The notes: generated from the letters alone by a model not told the origin. Shown: positions 24,637 to 32,912, counted from the stretch's first letter. The stretch is 35,929 bases of DNA from Deltaproteobacteria bacterium (GCA_029933005.1 JAOZOY010000021.1:1-35929), one strand, 5' to 3'. A program made the numbers and translations.

Positions 24637-25323
24637 CTAGGGCATGGCTGACGGGGTTTTAAAGTTCAGCTCGGTCAACGATGTCCCCTGGGAGAGGGCC
24701 TGGCCGAGCAGTTCGCCGAAGCGCTTGGCCTCGACCAGTTGATCAGTGCCATGGCCGTATTTGGAATATACTTTTTTCATCAATCTGGATTGTTCCGGAT
24801 TTTTGCCGGCAAGTTTCAGGAAAACGCCGATGGTTCGCCACGGTTCCTTGGTGGGGTGGGTAAAGACGATCAGGTTCGGAATGGTTGCCCCGCATTTTCG
24901 GAGTTTTTGTCGCAGGCCGTACCAGTGAGCACGCCAGTAACCCCGGCAGGAGATGAAGGGGATAACGGTACGACCCTTAAACAGCCGGCTTCCGTCCCGG
25001 TCAAAAAGAGAAAGAACCGGGCCGCTGGGATGATAGGACCAGGTGGGGCCTGCCAGAATAATCAGGTCATATTCCCGGTTGCATTTTTCAGACAGTTCGG
25101 CAATAGGAACTCGTTTCCTGAAAAAAGTGATCAGCATCATTTTCAGGGTGGTGGGGATGTCTCCGAAGGGAAAACGGATTGTTTTGTTGGGAGAAAGTTT
25201 TTCGATGCTCACCTTAACTTGTTGTCGTTCCAGTCCCTCGGTTAATTTCCTTAACAGGCTGCTGGTCTGGCCGCTGTATGAATAACAAAGGATTAAGATG
25301 TGTTTTGCTTTGGCGTTGTTCAT
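24637..25323 (-). CDS. Flavodoxin-family protein
   Basis: The 228-residue protein opens with ILILCYSYSGQTSSLLRKL, a flavodoxin-type FMN phosphate-binding loop after the first strand. Later segments are LIILAGPTWSYHPSGPV and VIPFISCRGYWRAHWYGL, consistent with an NAD(P)H:quinone or FMN-dependent oxidoreductase fold. The C terminus is longer than in simple flavodoxins and has no iron-sulfur motif. HemG-type protoporphyrinogen oxidases are also flavodoxin-like, and hemY lies just across the divergent intergenic region, but I see no specific HemG signature. It acts presumably in cytoplasmic electron transfer. Confidence 0.75.
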   Translation of the reverse strand: MNNAKAKHILILCYSYSGQTSSLLRKLTEGLERQQVKVSIEKLSPNKTIRFPFGDIPTTLKMMLITFFRKRVPIAELSEKCNREYDLIILAGPTWSYHPSGPVLSLFDRDGSRLFKGRTVIPFISCRGYWRAHWYGLRQKLRKCGATIPNLIVFTHPTKEPWRTIGVFLKLAGKNPEQSRLMKKVYSKYGHGTDQLVEAKRFGELLGQALSQGTSLTELNFKTPSAMP

Positions 25324-25585
25324 TTCGGATTCGGTAAGAAAATAAGTATCTGTTAAGCGATGGGGGAAAGGATCTCTATACTTTACTGATGAATTGACAT
25401 GATAAATATTTTAAAAGCAGGGGGCTTATGGCTTGGCGTGGATTGAAACTGCAAGTCATGATTCATCAGATGATCAGGTTACTCAACTTACCGATTTAAT
25501 ACCAGAGTAAAAATGATCTTTTTCATGGCTTTTTGTCTTTCGATGATTCAAGTTGAGGGAAGACAGGAGCGAAGAGAAAGAGACA

Positions 25586-26962
25586 ATGATGAAAACAATT
25601 TACGATGTAATAATTATCGGCAGCGGCATTTCCGGTCTGGCCACGGTCCATTTTTTGCGGAAAATACGTCCTGATCTACGCGTTTTGCTTCTTGAAAAGT
25701 CGGAGCGGGCCGGCGGAGCTGTTCAATCTTTTTTCGAGGATGGATTTCTGGCTGAGTGTGGGCCGCACGGTTTTCTGGACAATGTCGAAGAAAGCCGGGA
25801 AATTCTATGCGATACCGGTCTTGACAAAGAAGCCCAGACTGTGCCTCTTGGGGATTTTCGTCGCTTTGTCTGTCATCGGGGAAAATTGGTCGCCCTGCCC
25901 CAGAAACCCCGGAGTATGCTGACGACGTCGCTGCTTTCAGTAAAAGCAAAGCTGCGGCTGCTCGGTGATCTCTGGATAAAGCCTCGTCAGGAAGATCAGA
26001 CCATTGCTGAATGGGCCGAGTATCGCTTTGGCAAGGGTGTGCTTCCCCTGGTGGATGTGGCGGTGATAGGCACTTTTTCCGGAGATTACCAGCGTCTCAG
26101 TATTGATGCGGTCATGCCGGGCGTGCGGCGGCTGGAAAAGGAATATGGCTCTATTTTTCGAGGACTGAAAGCAAAAAAAAAGAAGAGTAAAAAATCCGGT
26201 CCCCTGCCGACCATGAAAAATTTTCCTCAGGGGCTTGAACGGCTGGTTGAGGTTCTGGCCCGGAACAGGGAGATTGTCTTTGACAGTTCGGTCCGCCGGC
26301 TGAACCGGCAGGATAACGGGTACTATCATATAGACACGGCAAAGAAAAGATTTTCGGCTCACAATGTGGTCATGGCCCTGCCCGTCAATCCGGCTCTTTC
26401 TCTGTTGTCCAAGCTTAGTACTCCTCCTGTGGCCGCTATTCCCGTGTCACGTATTTTTAATGTTGCTTTGGGGTTCACCGACCGGGCTCAAATTCCTTAC
26501 GGGTTCGGTTACCTGGCTCCGGAAACGGAAAACCGTTTTGCCCTGGGCGCTCTTTTTTCATCCCAGATGTTTCCCGGCCGGGCTCCGACCGGGCATGTGT
26601 TGCTTGAAGCCCTTGTCGGCGGTCGCCGACATCCGGAAAAATTGAAACTGGCTGATGAAGAAATTATTAAGAGGGTTCTTGATGATATTAAACAACTGAT
26701 TAATTTGCCCGAGCCGCCGGTATTTGCCAGGGTGTTGAAGCCGGCCGGAGGTATTCCGCAGCTGGAGTTGGATCATCCCCGCCTCCTTGAATGGCGCAGG
26801 ACGTTGGAAGACAAAGAAAAGGGATTGTATATTTGTGGCTTTGGCTGGGACGGCATCGGAATCAATGATATGACCAAGTCGGCAAGGAGGGTTGCCGAGG
26901 CGATTGTGGCAGGTGGACGTGGTAAAGCAGAGAAGGATGCGGTGAAAGGGGTCTATTTTTGA
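25586..26962 (+). CDS. hemY: Protoporphyrinogen oxidase, HemY type
   Basis: The 458-residue flavoprotein begins with the FAD dinucleotide-binding motif IIGSGISGLA, then LEKSERAGGAVQS and ECGPHGFLDN. The C-terminal FAD motif is YICGFGWDGIGINDMTKSARRVA. Overall it matches HemY/PPOX, which oxidises (copro)protoporphyrinogen IX in haem synthesis using O2 or another acceptor. A lysine-rich insertion (AKKKKSKKSG) sits near residue 200. The ATG at 25586 (another follows directly) is preferred, with GAAAGAGA upstream. In an anaerobe its electron acceptor is open. The stop codon lies inside a perfect 8-bp hairpin (26959-26976). Confidence 0.88.
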   Translation: MMKTIYDVIIIGSGISGLATVHFLRKIRPDLRVLLLEKSERAGGAVQSFFEDGFLAECGPHGFLDNVEESREILCDTGLDKEAQTVPLGDFRRFVCHRGKLVALPQKPRSMLTTSLLSVKAKLRLLGDLWIKPRQEDQTIAEWAEYRFGKGVLPLVDVAVIGTFSGDYQRLSIDAVMPGVRRLEKEYGSIFRGLKAKKKKSKKSGPLPTMKNFPQGLERLVEVLARNREIVFDSSVRRLNRQDNGYYHIDTAKKRFSAHNVVMALPVNPALSLLSKLSTPPVAAIPVSRIFNVALGFTDRAQIPYGFGYLAPETENRFALGALFSSQMFPGRAPTGHVLLEALVGGRRHPEKLKLADEEIIKRVLDDIKQLINLPEPPVFARVLKPAGGIPQLELDHPRLLEWRRTLEDKEKGLYICGFGWDGIGINDMTKSARRVAEAIVAGGRGKAEKDAVKGVYF

Positions 26963-26976
26963 ACGATTTCGTTCAA
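26959..26976 (+). terminator. Hairpin overlapping the hemY stop codon
   Basis: TTGAACGA (26959-26966) and TCGTTCAA (26969-26976) form a perfect 8-bp stem with a 2-nt loop; the hemY TGA is within it. No U-tract follows, so it may instead be an operator or an mRNA 3' stabiliser. Confidence 0.35.
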
Positions 26977-27022
26977 CTTTACATTTTCCAATGGCGGGAA
27001 GGGCCTGGAACTAGATGGGCTG

Positions 27023-27601
27023 CTACTGAATAGTTACGGATTTTCTTCTTTCCTCAAGTTGAATATCAAGAAGCTTCAACTGTTCAATCATGTCCTGCAG
27101 ATTTTGATTTTCTGCTGTCAGCTGCTCTTTTTCCCCTTTTAATGCTGAGGTGTCGCTTTTTAGTCTTATGCTATGTTTTTTTAAGGCATTATTTTTGGCT
27201 TTCAGAGCATGATTTTTGGACCTCAATGTATCAATCTCCCGGAATAACGACAGGAGGTACTGCACGTCACTTTTTTTCTCTGCCTCGGGATTGAGCCGGA
27301 TATAGCTTTCAAGATTCTGTAGAGCCTTTTTGTAATCGGGTTGGGATTTTTTGTGGTGTGAGTAGAGGAGGGAAAGATAATAAAATGACTCTGCGGCCGC
27401 AGCTGAATCCGGATCATCAGCGCTGTTTTTTTCAAGGCGGGCGATTTCCGGTTCAATATTGTTGCTTTCAACGGACAGGTAATAGTGGGGATAGGTGTTG
27501 AACAGGGACTTGTCAATACAGCCGCTTGTAAGTAACCCGATACAGGCCAACAGGAGAATGAATGGTCGAAAATTCGGTTTTAGCGGCCTGAAATGTCTCA
27601 T
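27023..27601 (-). CDS. Coiled-coil lipoprotein
   Basis: The 192-residue protein has a lipoprotein signal with lipobox LLTSGC (Cys near residue 28). A helical, TPR-like segment follows (AAAESFYYLSLLYSHHKK, YKKALQNLESYIRLNPEA), then a long coiled coil (~residues 120-185, rich in Lys, Glu and Leu, e.g. LKAKNNALKKHS). It is anchored in the outer membrane or the periplasmic face. Its ATG overlaps the stop of the upstream GGDEF gene (ATGA), so the two are translationally coupled and likely act together. The 3' end lies near a CTGAATAGTTAC repeat end at 27026-27037. No named family is recognised. Confidence 0.75.
   Translation of the reverse strand: MRHFRPLKPNFRPFILLLACIGLLTSGCIDKSLFNTYPHYYLSVESNNIEPEIARLEKNSADDPDSAAAAESFYYLSLLYSHHKKSQPDYKKALQNLESYIRLNPEAEKKSDVQYLLSLFREIDTLRSKNHALKAKNNALKKHSIRLKSDTSALKGEKEQLTAENQNLQDMIEQLKLLDIQLEERRKSVTIQ
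27026..27037 (+). repeat. Solo CTGAATAGTTAC repeat end
   Basis: An exact copy of the 12-bp end motif seen at 552-563 (and inverted at 374-385) lies at the 3' end of the coiled-coil lipoprotein gene and overlaps its final codons. No paired arm is evident here. Confidence 0.4.
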
Positions 27602-28980
27602 TTTCCTCCCAGGCCGACAACCTTGGGCCGAAAGCCGGGCTGTTGTTTTTTTTGACCTCTGCGGTTGACAACGAACACGCTGCCCGGGATCGACTTGGCG
27701 TGTTTTTTTAATTCTGCGGCAATCTCTCCGATTATTAAATGATTTGTCGGTCTTTGATGGTCAACGTTGACCACTGCGATTGAAATAGTCATGATAGGAA
27801 ATCTTACCTCCAGTCCCTGTCGCGTGTTGCCGACAATGTAGCCTTTTTTTCTGTCTATGACAGGATAATAATCGGGAACAATTCGATCAAATTTCTTGAT
27901 AATAGTCTCGCATATTATCCTGTGGTGACGCCGATTGACGATCGCGACAAAATCATCTCCGCCAATGTGGCCGACAAAGTTGTCATCAGAGTTATACCTG
28001 GAAACGGTGGATTTAATTAATTCCGCTGTCGCCTTGATGATTTCATTGCCCTGGGCGTATCCGTAGCGGTCATTAAATGACTTGAAATTATCCAGGTCCA
28101 GCATGCAGAATGAAATGTTTTTATTCGTAGCCAGCCGGTTTTTAAGAACATTTTCAATGGCTGTTCCTCCAGGCAGTCTGGTTAAGGGATTTGCGTCCCG
28201 ATGGATCACTTCCAGAAACGCCAATCGTTGAGCCATGTCACCAAAAGAGCTGGCGAGTTCCCTGAATTCGTCTTTGGTGTCAACGTCTGGGTAATGGTCA
28301 AAATGTCCTTCCGATATCAGCTTGGCGGAAGATTTCAACTGTTGGATTGACCGGGAAATACTGCGGCTGATCAATGATATTGCAACAAATCCCAAGATGA
28401 ATCCCAAAATGGCCAACAGTCCCGTGATCTGGAATGCTTTCATGCCGATGGAGCCGGCACTGATTATTTTCTGGTGCTGGTTTTTTCTGCCGATTTTTTC
28501 AATATGCTGGATAAGCACAAAAATTTCGTCCAGCGTCTCCTGTATTTGCTTGTCGTATCTTGGGACAGAATCTGCTGTTGAGTTGTTTAATGATTCAAAA
28601 TTTTTGGTATACAGTTCATTTAATTTATGATGGAGTGATGCCAGCTGTTCGATGGGAATATTTTGATGGTTTTCCAGGACCCGGATTTGGTCTACAAGCG
28701 AATTAAAGGCATGGCTGCGTTGCTGGAATAACTTAAGTATCTGCGGACTCCCCAGAATCATATAACGCCGACCATACGCTTCCTGGGCCAGAAGATTATC
28801 CACTAATTTATCTGTCGCCAGGAAGAGAACAGTATCGTTTTCCACGATATCTTTATTGATTATTTCAAACTGTTTGATGTTTTGCAGAGAAAAAACGGCA
28901 ATTGCGATGATCGCCAGCAGAATAGGCATGTAGCCAAGAATCATTTTCCCCTTAATATTGAATTTTTGTAAAGTGTTCAT
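27598..28980 (-). CDS. Membrane diguanylate cyclase (sensor-HAMP-GGDEF)
   Basis: The 460-residue protein has an N-terminal membrane helix (~residues 13-32), a periplasmic helical sensor region (~33-180), a second helix (~183-205), a HAMP domain (LKSSAKLISEGHFDHYP) and a GGDEF domain. The active-site motif is GGDDF near residue 340, an allowed variant, with LDLDNFKSFND upstream for metal and substrate binding. It should make c-di-GMP. The RxxD inhibitory site normally five residues before GGDEF is absent (SDDN), so product inhibition is not expected. The C terminus ends in a basic, Gly-rich tail. The lipoprotein gene overlaps its stop and may feed it an envelope signal. Confidence 0.88.
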   Translation of the reverse strand: MNTLQKFNIKGKMILGYMPILLAIIAIAVFSLQNIKQFEIINKDIVENDTVLFLATDKLVDNLLAQEAYGRRYMILGSPQILKLFQQRSHAFNSLVDQIRVLENHQNIPIEQLASLHHKLNELYTKNFESLNNSTADSVPRYDKQIQETLDEIFVLIQHIEKIGRKNQHQKIISAGSIGMKAFQITGLLAILGFILGFVAISLISRSISRSIQQLKSSAKLISEGHFDHYPDVDTKDEFRELASSFGDMAQRLAFLEVIHRDANPLTRLPGGTAIENVLKNRLATNKNISFCMLDLDNFKSFNDRYGYAQGNEIIKATAELIKSTVSRYNSDDNFVGHIGGDDFVAIVNRRHHRIICETIIKKFDRIVPDYYPVIDRKKGYIVGNTRQGLEVRFPIMTISIAVVNVDHQRPTNHLIIGEIAAELKKHAKSIPGSVFVVNRRGQKKQQPGFRPKVVGLGGK

Positions 28981-29482
28981 TGGCTGGCATGTCTGATTAT
29001 TTTTTTGAACAGCGGAATAAGTTGCTGTCTAAGCTACCGTGTCTGACGGAAAGGTTACCGGTTCAGAATTGTTTATGTTGATACGCAAGAAAGATGCCAA
29101 TGTCTCCAGTATTCCCTCATCTGTGCTGGGTTACTGGTTGTTATGGTAACAGGCAAGACCTTTTCACAAGCCTCGACCGTCGCATTTGTTTCTATTAAAA
29201 TTATGACAGATTTTGATGAATTGTGAAAAGAAAAAAGGATAAATCTACTGTAGAAATAGATTAATTCTTTTTAACTGGACACTGTGGGGAAAATAGAAAA
29301 GAAAAGGCGTGGAGGATGTTTTTGTGAAAAAAATTTAAATGAAGATTTTGCAGGTCTGAGTCTTTGTTCTGCTTTGTCTGCCTGCACACATATGGAGCGT
29401 CCCGCATAAGGGAAGCACCTTCAAAGACAGGTGCTAGATGGTTAACCCAATTATTTTTTTTGGCTGAGTGGTTACCGAAGTG
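28981..29482. other. Intergenic region between dnaA and the GGDEF operon
   Basis: This ~500-bp AT-rich stretch has no gene. It contains a 7-bp hairpin (AGCACCT at 29414-29420 with AGGTGCT at 29429-29435), which may end dnaA transcription, and a small GTTAC/GTAAC stem near 29145. The GGDEF operon promoter must lie at its left end, but no clear -35/-10 pair is visible. A possible DnaA-box-like TGTGGGGAA near 29284 differs from consensus at two positions. Confidence 0.4.
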
Positions 29483-30814
29483 CTACAAAAACTGTTTTTC
29501 AAGCTTGGTGGAAACAAGTTTGATCTGGCCTCGCACGCTGCTGGATCGTACGATTTGATCTGTGATGACCCGAACAGAATGAACCACGGTTGAGTGATCC
29601 CTGTTAAAGGCTCTGCCAATATCGGCCAGAGGCTGATTCGTGTATTTACGGGCCAGGTACATTGAAATCTGCCGGGGAAAGGTAATGGCTTTTTTTCTGG
29701 ATTTGGAGCAGAGATCGTTAATGGTAACCTTGAACTGGCCGGCGATAAAATTACGGATGACTTCGGCGGTCAGGTCATTATGGCGACCAATAATATTTCT
29801 CAGGGTTTCCTTGACCAAAGTTAGATCAGGGCGGGTTTTGAGCAGGCCGCATTGAGCCTTGATGCCGACAATAATACTTTTGATTTGGCGAATATCGCCC
29901 TTGATCTGTTCGGCCAGGAACAGGATCTGTTCTTCGTTGAGGGGAAGTCGGCAGTTATCGGCTTTTCTTTTGATAATTCGAATACGGGTATTTTGGTCCG
30001 GAGGGTTGATGGTGGTGATCAGTCCGGAGGTCAATCTGGAGCGGAAAGCAGAGTCAATATCAGGAATATCCAACGGAGTCATGGAGCTGGTCATGATAAT
30101 TCGTTTCCCTCGATCCATAAGATAATCCAGAGTTTCCGCCAGTTCACTCTGGGTCTTGGGTTTGCCGCCCAAGGTGTGAATATCTTCAATCAGCAGAATA
30201 TCGCAGTAATTTTGATATTTCTTTTTAAAGCCGTTCATGCTGTTATTTTGAATTGCTTTAACCATTTCACCTGTGAGTTGCTGGGCAGTGAGATAGTGCA
30301 GTCGCGTTCCCGGCGAGTGATTCAGGATATGGTGGGCCACGGCATGGGTCAAGTGGCTTTTTCCCAGGCCAGTATCGGCCTTGATATAAAGACAAGGTCC
30401 GAGAGCCGTATCATTCATGGCCATTGCCTCGCTGGCACCGTGGGCAACCATGTTGCTTTCTCCAACTATGAATTCAGCAAAGGTGTGGCGGGGATGCAGG
30501 GCTCGGATGCATGATTGAACCTTGGGCATGGTTGGCAGGCGCAGTTGCTCGCTTCCGCCAGTGAGCAGTGGCCTTCGGCTCGAGCCATCAACAGTGAATC
30601 GTATATTGAGATTCTTTCGGTCAAGTTCTTCTAGACAGCTCTTGATCTCTGTCAGGTAATTGTTTTTAATCCAATTACAGAAAAAAGTATCCGGTCCGGC
30701 CAGTTCCAACCCTTGACTGTCTTCCTTAAGGCAGCAGATTGGCTCAATCCAGAGCGAATAAACGCTGTTTGACAGTTTTTTAGACAATTTATTTTTTATA
30801 CTATTCCACAACAT
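29483..30814 (-). CDS. dnaA: Chromosomal replication initiator DnaA (divergent)
   Basis: The 443-residue protein has the DnaA layout: domain I (~1-75), a short linker, the AAA+ domain (~105-325) and a DNA-binding domain IV with FPRQISMYLARKYTNQPL and the signature FNRDHSTVVHSV. Walker A is ADTGLGKSH (~146-154; usually GLGKTH) and Walker B is LLIEDIH (usually LIDDIQ), both slightly altered but plausible for ATP binding. A sensor/arginine region FRSRLTSGL is present. dnaN, recF and gyrB, usual neighbours of dnaA, are absent, and no cluster of DnaA boxes is visible. It may be the sole dnaA in a rearranged locus or a second paralogue. The ATG at 30814 has no strong ribosome-binding site. Confidence 0.88.
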   Translation of the reverse strand: MLWNSIKNKLSKKLSNSVYSLWIEPICCLKEDSQGLELAGPDTFFCNWIKNNYLTEIKSCLEELDRKNLNIRFTVDGSSRRPLLTGGSEQLRLPTMPKVQSCIRALHPRHTFAEFIVGESNMVAHGASEAMAMNDTALGPCLYIKADTGLGKSHLTHAVAHHILNHSPGTRLHYLTAQQLTGEMVKAIQNNSMNGFKKKYQNYCDILLIEDIHTLGGKPKTQSELAETLDYLMDRGKRIIMTSSMTPLDIPDIDSAFRSRLTSGLITTINPPDQNTRIRIIKRKADNCRLPLNEEQILFLAEQIKGDIRQIKSIIVGIKAQCGLLKTRPDLTLVKETLRNIIGRHNDLTAEVIRNFIAGQFKVTINDLCSKSRKKAITFPRQISMYLARKYTNQPLADIGRAFNRDHSTVVHSVRVITDQIVRSSSVRGQIKLVSTKLEKQFL

Positions 30815-30879
30815 TGTTTGTAGGTCTAAAAGAAAGATATTGAAAAAAGTAACCGGAGTCAGTTTGAATGTTGGCTAGT

Positions 30880-30907
30880 TTTATTCAAAAAACAGGGTGG
30901 CTGTCAA
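30880..30907 (-). promoter_or_regulatory. Possible dnaA promoter
   Basis: On the minus strand a perfect TTGACA (30902-30907) lies ~90 bp upstream of dnaA, followed after 16-17 bp by an AT-rich hexamer near AATAAA. The -10 is poor, so confidence is low. Confidence 0.3.
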
Positions 30908-31295
30908 AGACGGTTAAGGCGGATTTCTAATCATGATTTCTAGAGTTATCAACACCCTGGAAAAGCCTGTATGGCATGGATGTTACCGGCAGCGTCTTTT
31001 AATTTGTTAAAAAAGCGTGCTTTTTTTGTGCCAACGAAAAGGCCTGTGATTCTATAGTTTTATGACTGTTCTGTTATGGTTTTTAATACTTAATTAAATC
31101 ATTAAGCTCCTCTTTCCTCGTTTTCTTTGCTGATTTCTCCTTTTTTCTCTTTTTTTTATATATCAGATGCTACAGACTCGTGTTTTTTGATTTTTTCTTA
31201 CTGCCACTTGGAATCAGGGCTGAAAAAAATTTAGGCACCAGGAGGAGACTTTCTTGACTTCAAACATCGTTCACTCTAAATTAATAAAAAAATGG
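30908..31295. other. AT-rich divergent region between dnaA and nikR
   Basis: There is no confident gene here. TTATCAACA (30946-30954) differs by one base from the DnaA box consensus, and TTATTCAAA upstream also differs by one, but they do not form a cluster. A long pyrimidine-rich T/C tract covers about 31108-31158. A strong AGGAGGAG (31240-31247) precedes a TTG-started ORF of only 14 codons (31254-31298), which runs straight into the palindromic element at 31296. Confidence 0.4.
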
Positions 31296-31440
31296 TAAGC
31301 GATCACAGGCACCGAAGGTAAGTGAACGAAGTGAAACTCCATTACCGCGATCAGGACGTCTGACATAGAGGGGCTATAGTCACCCACCCTGCTTACGGTA
31401 GGTAGCGCAGACTCCGATCTCCGGCACCTGTAAACGCTTA
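31296..31440. repeat. Palindromic MITE-like element, copy 3
   Basis: The arms TAAGCGATCACAGGCACCG (31296-31314) and CGGCACCTGTAAACGCTTA (31422-31440) pair at 15 of 19. The segment 31400-31420, which contains AGACTCCGAT, closely matches the inner right arm of copy 1 (477-498). There is no coding capacity. Confidence 0.65.
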
Positions 31441-31484
31441 TAGAATAAGGAGTTACCTGAAAGCTTGGTGATTTTACCCCGTGA

Positions 31485-31507
31485 TTGGTTACAAAAAATG
31501 TTACCAA
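31485..31507. promoter_or_regulatory. Palindrome upstream of nikR, candidate operator
   Basis: TTGGTTACA (31485-31493), five A residues, and TGTTACCAA (31499-31507) pair at 8 of 9 positions, 10 bp before the nikR ATG. The GTTAC half-sites resemble operator halves proposed for NikR in Deltaproteobacteria (GTGTTAC-type), though the spacing is shorter. An autoregulatory site is plausible but inferred. Confidence 0.45.
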
Positions 31508-31517
31508 CGGTGAAAAT

Positions 31518-31928
31518 ATGATTAAACGTTTTTCCATCTCTCTTGATGAAAATTTGTTGGCGGAATTCGATGATTTTATCCTGCGCCGGCAATACAGTAA
31601 CCGATCCGAGGCCATCCGTGATCTGATTCGTAAGTCTTTTATTCAGGACGAGTGGGAGGCTGGAAAGGAAGTTGTCGGTGTGATTTCATTAGTTTACGAT
31701 CATCATCAATATCAGCTCCAGGATCGGATCACTGAATTGCAGCATGGTTTTCATCATCAGATTGTTTCCACGACACATATTCATATGGATCATGATAACT
31801 GCCTGGAGGTGGTTATTGTCCGGGGCAAGGCTTGGGAAGTTCGGGATCTGGCGGAAAAATTGACCGCGATTCGCGGGGTCAAAGATGGGAATCTGGCCAT
31901 GAGCAGCACCGGCGAGGACTTGCATTAA
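31518..31928 (+). CDS. nikR: Nickel-responsive transcriptional regulator NikR
   Basis: The 136-residue protein has an N-terminal ribbon-helix-helix DNA-binding domain (RFSISLDENLLAEFDDFI, SNRSEAIRDLIRKS) and a C-terminal ACT-like metal domain. The four high-affinity nickel ligands H76, H87, H89 and C95 occur at the same numbering as in E. coli NikR, in HIHMDHDNCLE. It represses nickel uptake when nickel is sufficient. The ATG at 31518 is preferred because it gives the canonical start; the upstream frame runs into the palindrome. No nickel transporter or hydrogenase gene is adjacent. A 90-bp gap separates it from the LysR gene. Confidence 0.93.
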   Translation: MIKRFSISLDENLLAEFDDFILRRQYSNRSEAIRDLIRKSFIQDEWEAGKEVVGVISLVYDHHQYQLQDRITELQHGFHHQIVSTTHIHMDHDNCLEVVIVRGKAWEVRDLAEKLTAIRGVKDGNLAMSSTGEDLH

Positions 31929-32018
31929 TCAATTTTGGCGGATTCAAAAATATGATGCGGCAGGTCCTGGTCGCGGGCACCAGTCACCGTGTCTGTCGGG
32001 TTTGCCCGGGAAGAGAGA

Positions 32019-32912
32019 ATGGATGTTCATCAATTAAGAATATTTGTGGCCGTTTATCAAAATAAAAGTTTTTCAAAGGCCTCGCTGCAACTCGCCATCA
32101 GTCAACCCACAATAAGCGAACATATAAAAAACCTGGAAAACGAACTTGGCTTTTTGCTGTTTGACAGGCTTGGACGGACCATCGAGCCTACCCAGGCGGC
32201 GGAAATTATCCTGCCGGGAGCTCTTCAGGTGATAGATGGTCTTGAAAAGATAAAGGATTCTCTTGATATAAGTAGCCGGGAGGTCAGCGGGCATCTGGTC
32301 ATTGGCGCCAGCACTATTCCGGGCACCTATATGCTTCCTGTCCTAGCCTCGGAATTTAAAAAGAAATATCCGGATATCTCTTTTGAGATCATTATCGGCG
32401 ACACCGGCAAGATTGTCGAGATGGTGGAGAATCATCAGTTGCTCCTTGGCGTGGTTGGCGCCAAAATGAATTCGAAAAAATTGCAATATGAGCCCTTTTG
32501 CCAAGATGAGCTGGTCTATGGAGTGGCTCCGCATCTGGTTTTCGGGGAAAGGAGCGGGGTTGATGAAATAAATAAAATACCTTTTCTCATGCGGGAGAAA
32601 GGTTCCGGAACCAGGCGGAATATGGAGTTGTTTTTCAAAAAGTTGAAGATTGATATCGGGAAATTGAAAGTTGTTGCCGTGCTGGGCTCAACCGCTTCAG
32701 TCAAGGAGGCCATGAAGGCCGGTCTTGGCGGCTCGGTTTTATCCCGCAAGGCCATTGAGGAGGAACTTGCCAGCGGTTCTCTTGTGGAAATGACACTGGG
32801 CACCCTGCGCATGGAGCGGAGTTTTTATCTGACCAAACTTAAAAAACGGAGCTTGCCGGCGTATTACACTGTTTTTGTCGATTTTATTGCCGCTAAGGCG
32901 GATCTATCATAA
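32019..32912 (+). CDS. LysR-family regulator, selenium-metabolism-associated type
   Basis: The 297-residue regulator has an N-terminal winged HTH (LRIFVAVYQNKSFSKASLQLAISQPTISEHIK) and a periplasmic-binding-protein-like effector domain. Segments such as FKKKYPDISFEIIIGDTG, LGVVGAK, LREKGSGTRR-like MREKGSGTRRN, and VLGSTASVKEAMKAGLG fit the group named selenium metabolism-associated LysR regulators in anaerobes; this is recognition from memory. A CysB/CysL-like sulfur regulator is the alternative. The ATG at 32019 is preferred over a start ten codons upstream because the HTH begins immediately. No sel genes are in the window. Confidence 0.8.
   Translation: MDVHQLRIFVAVYQNKSFSKASLQLAISQPTISEHIKNLENELGFLLFDRLGRTIEPTQAAEIILPGALQVIDGLEKIKDSLDISSREVSGHLVIGASTIPGTYMLPVLASEFKKKYPDISFEIIIGDTGKIVEMVENHQLLLGVVGAKMNSKKLQYEPFCQDELVYGVAPHLVFGERSGVDEINKIPFLMREKGSGTRRNMELFFKKLKIDIGKLKVVAVLGSTASVKEAMKAGLGGSVLSRKAIEEELASGSLVEMTLGTLRMERSFYLTKLKKRSLPAYYTVFVDFIAAKADLS

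Noticed and set aside
29455-29490. A tRNA-Ser-like D-arm sequence (GGCTGAGTGGTTACC)
   Set aside because: No anticodon arm, T arm or acceptor stem can be built around it.
29852-30514. A 220-codon open frame on the plus strand inside dnaA
   Set aside because: It is antisense to the conserved AAA+ domain of DnaA and has no ribosome-binding site or recognisable motif.
30815-31300. A replication origin next to dnaA
   Set aside because: Only isolated one-mismatch DnaA-box candidates are present, with no cluster and no dnaN; recorded as a question, not a feature.
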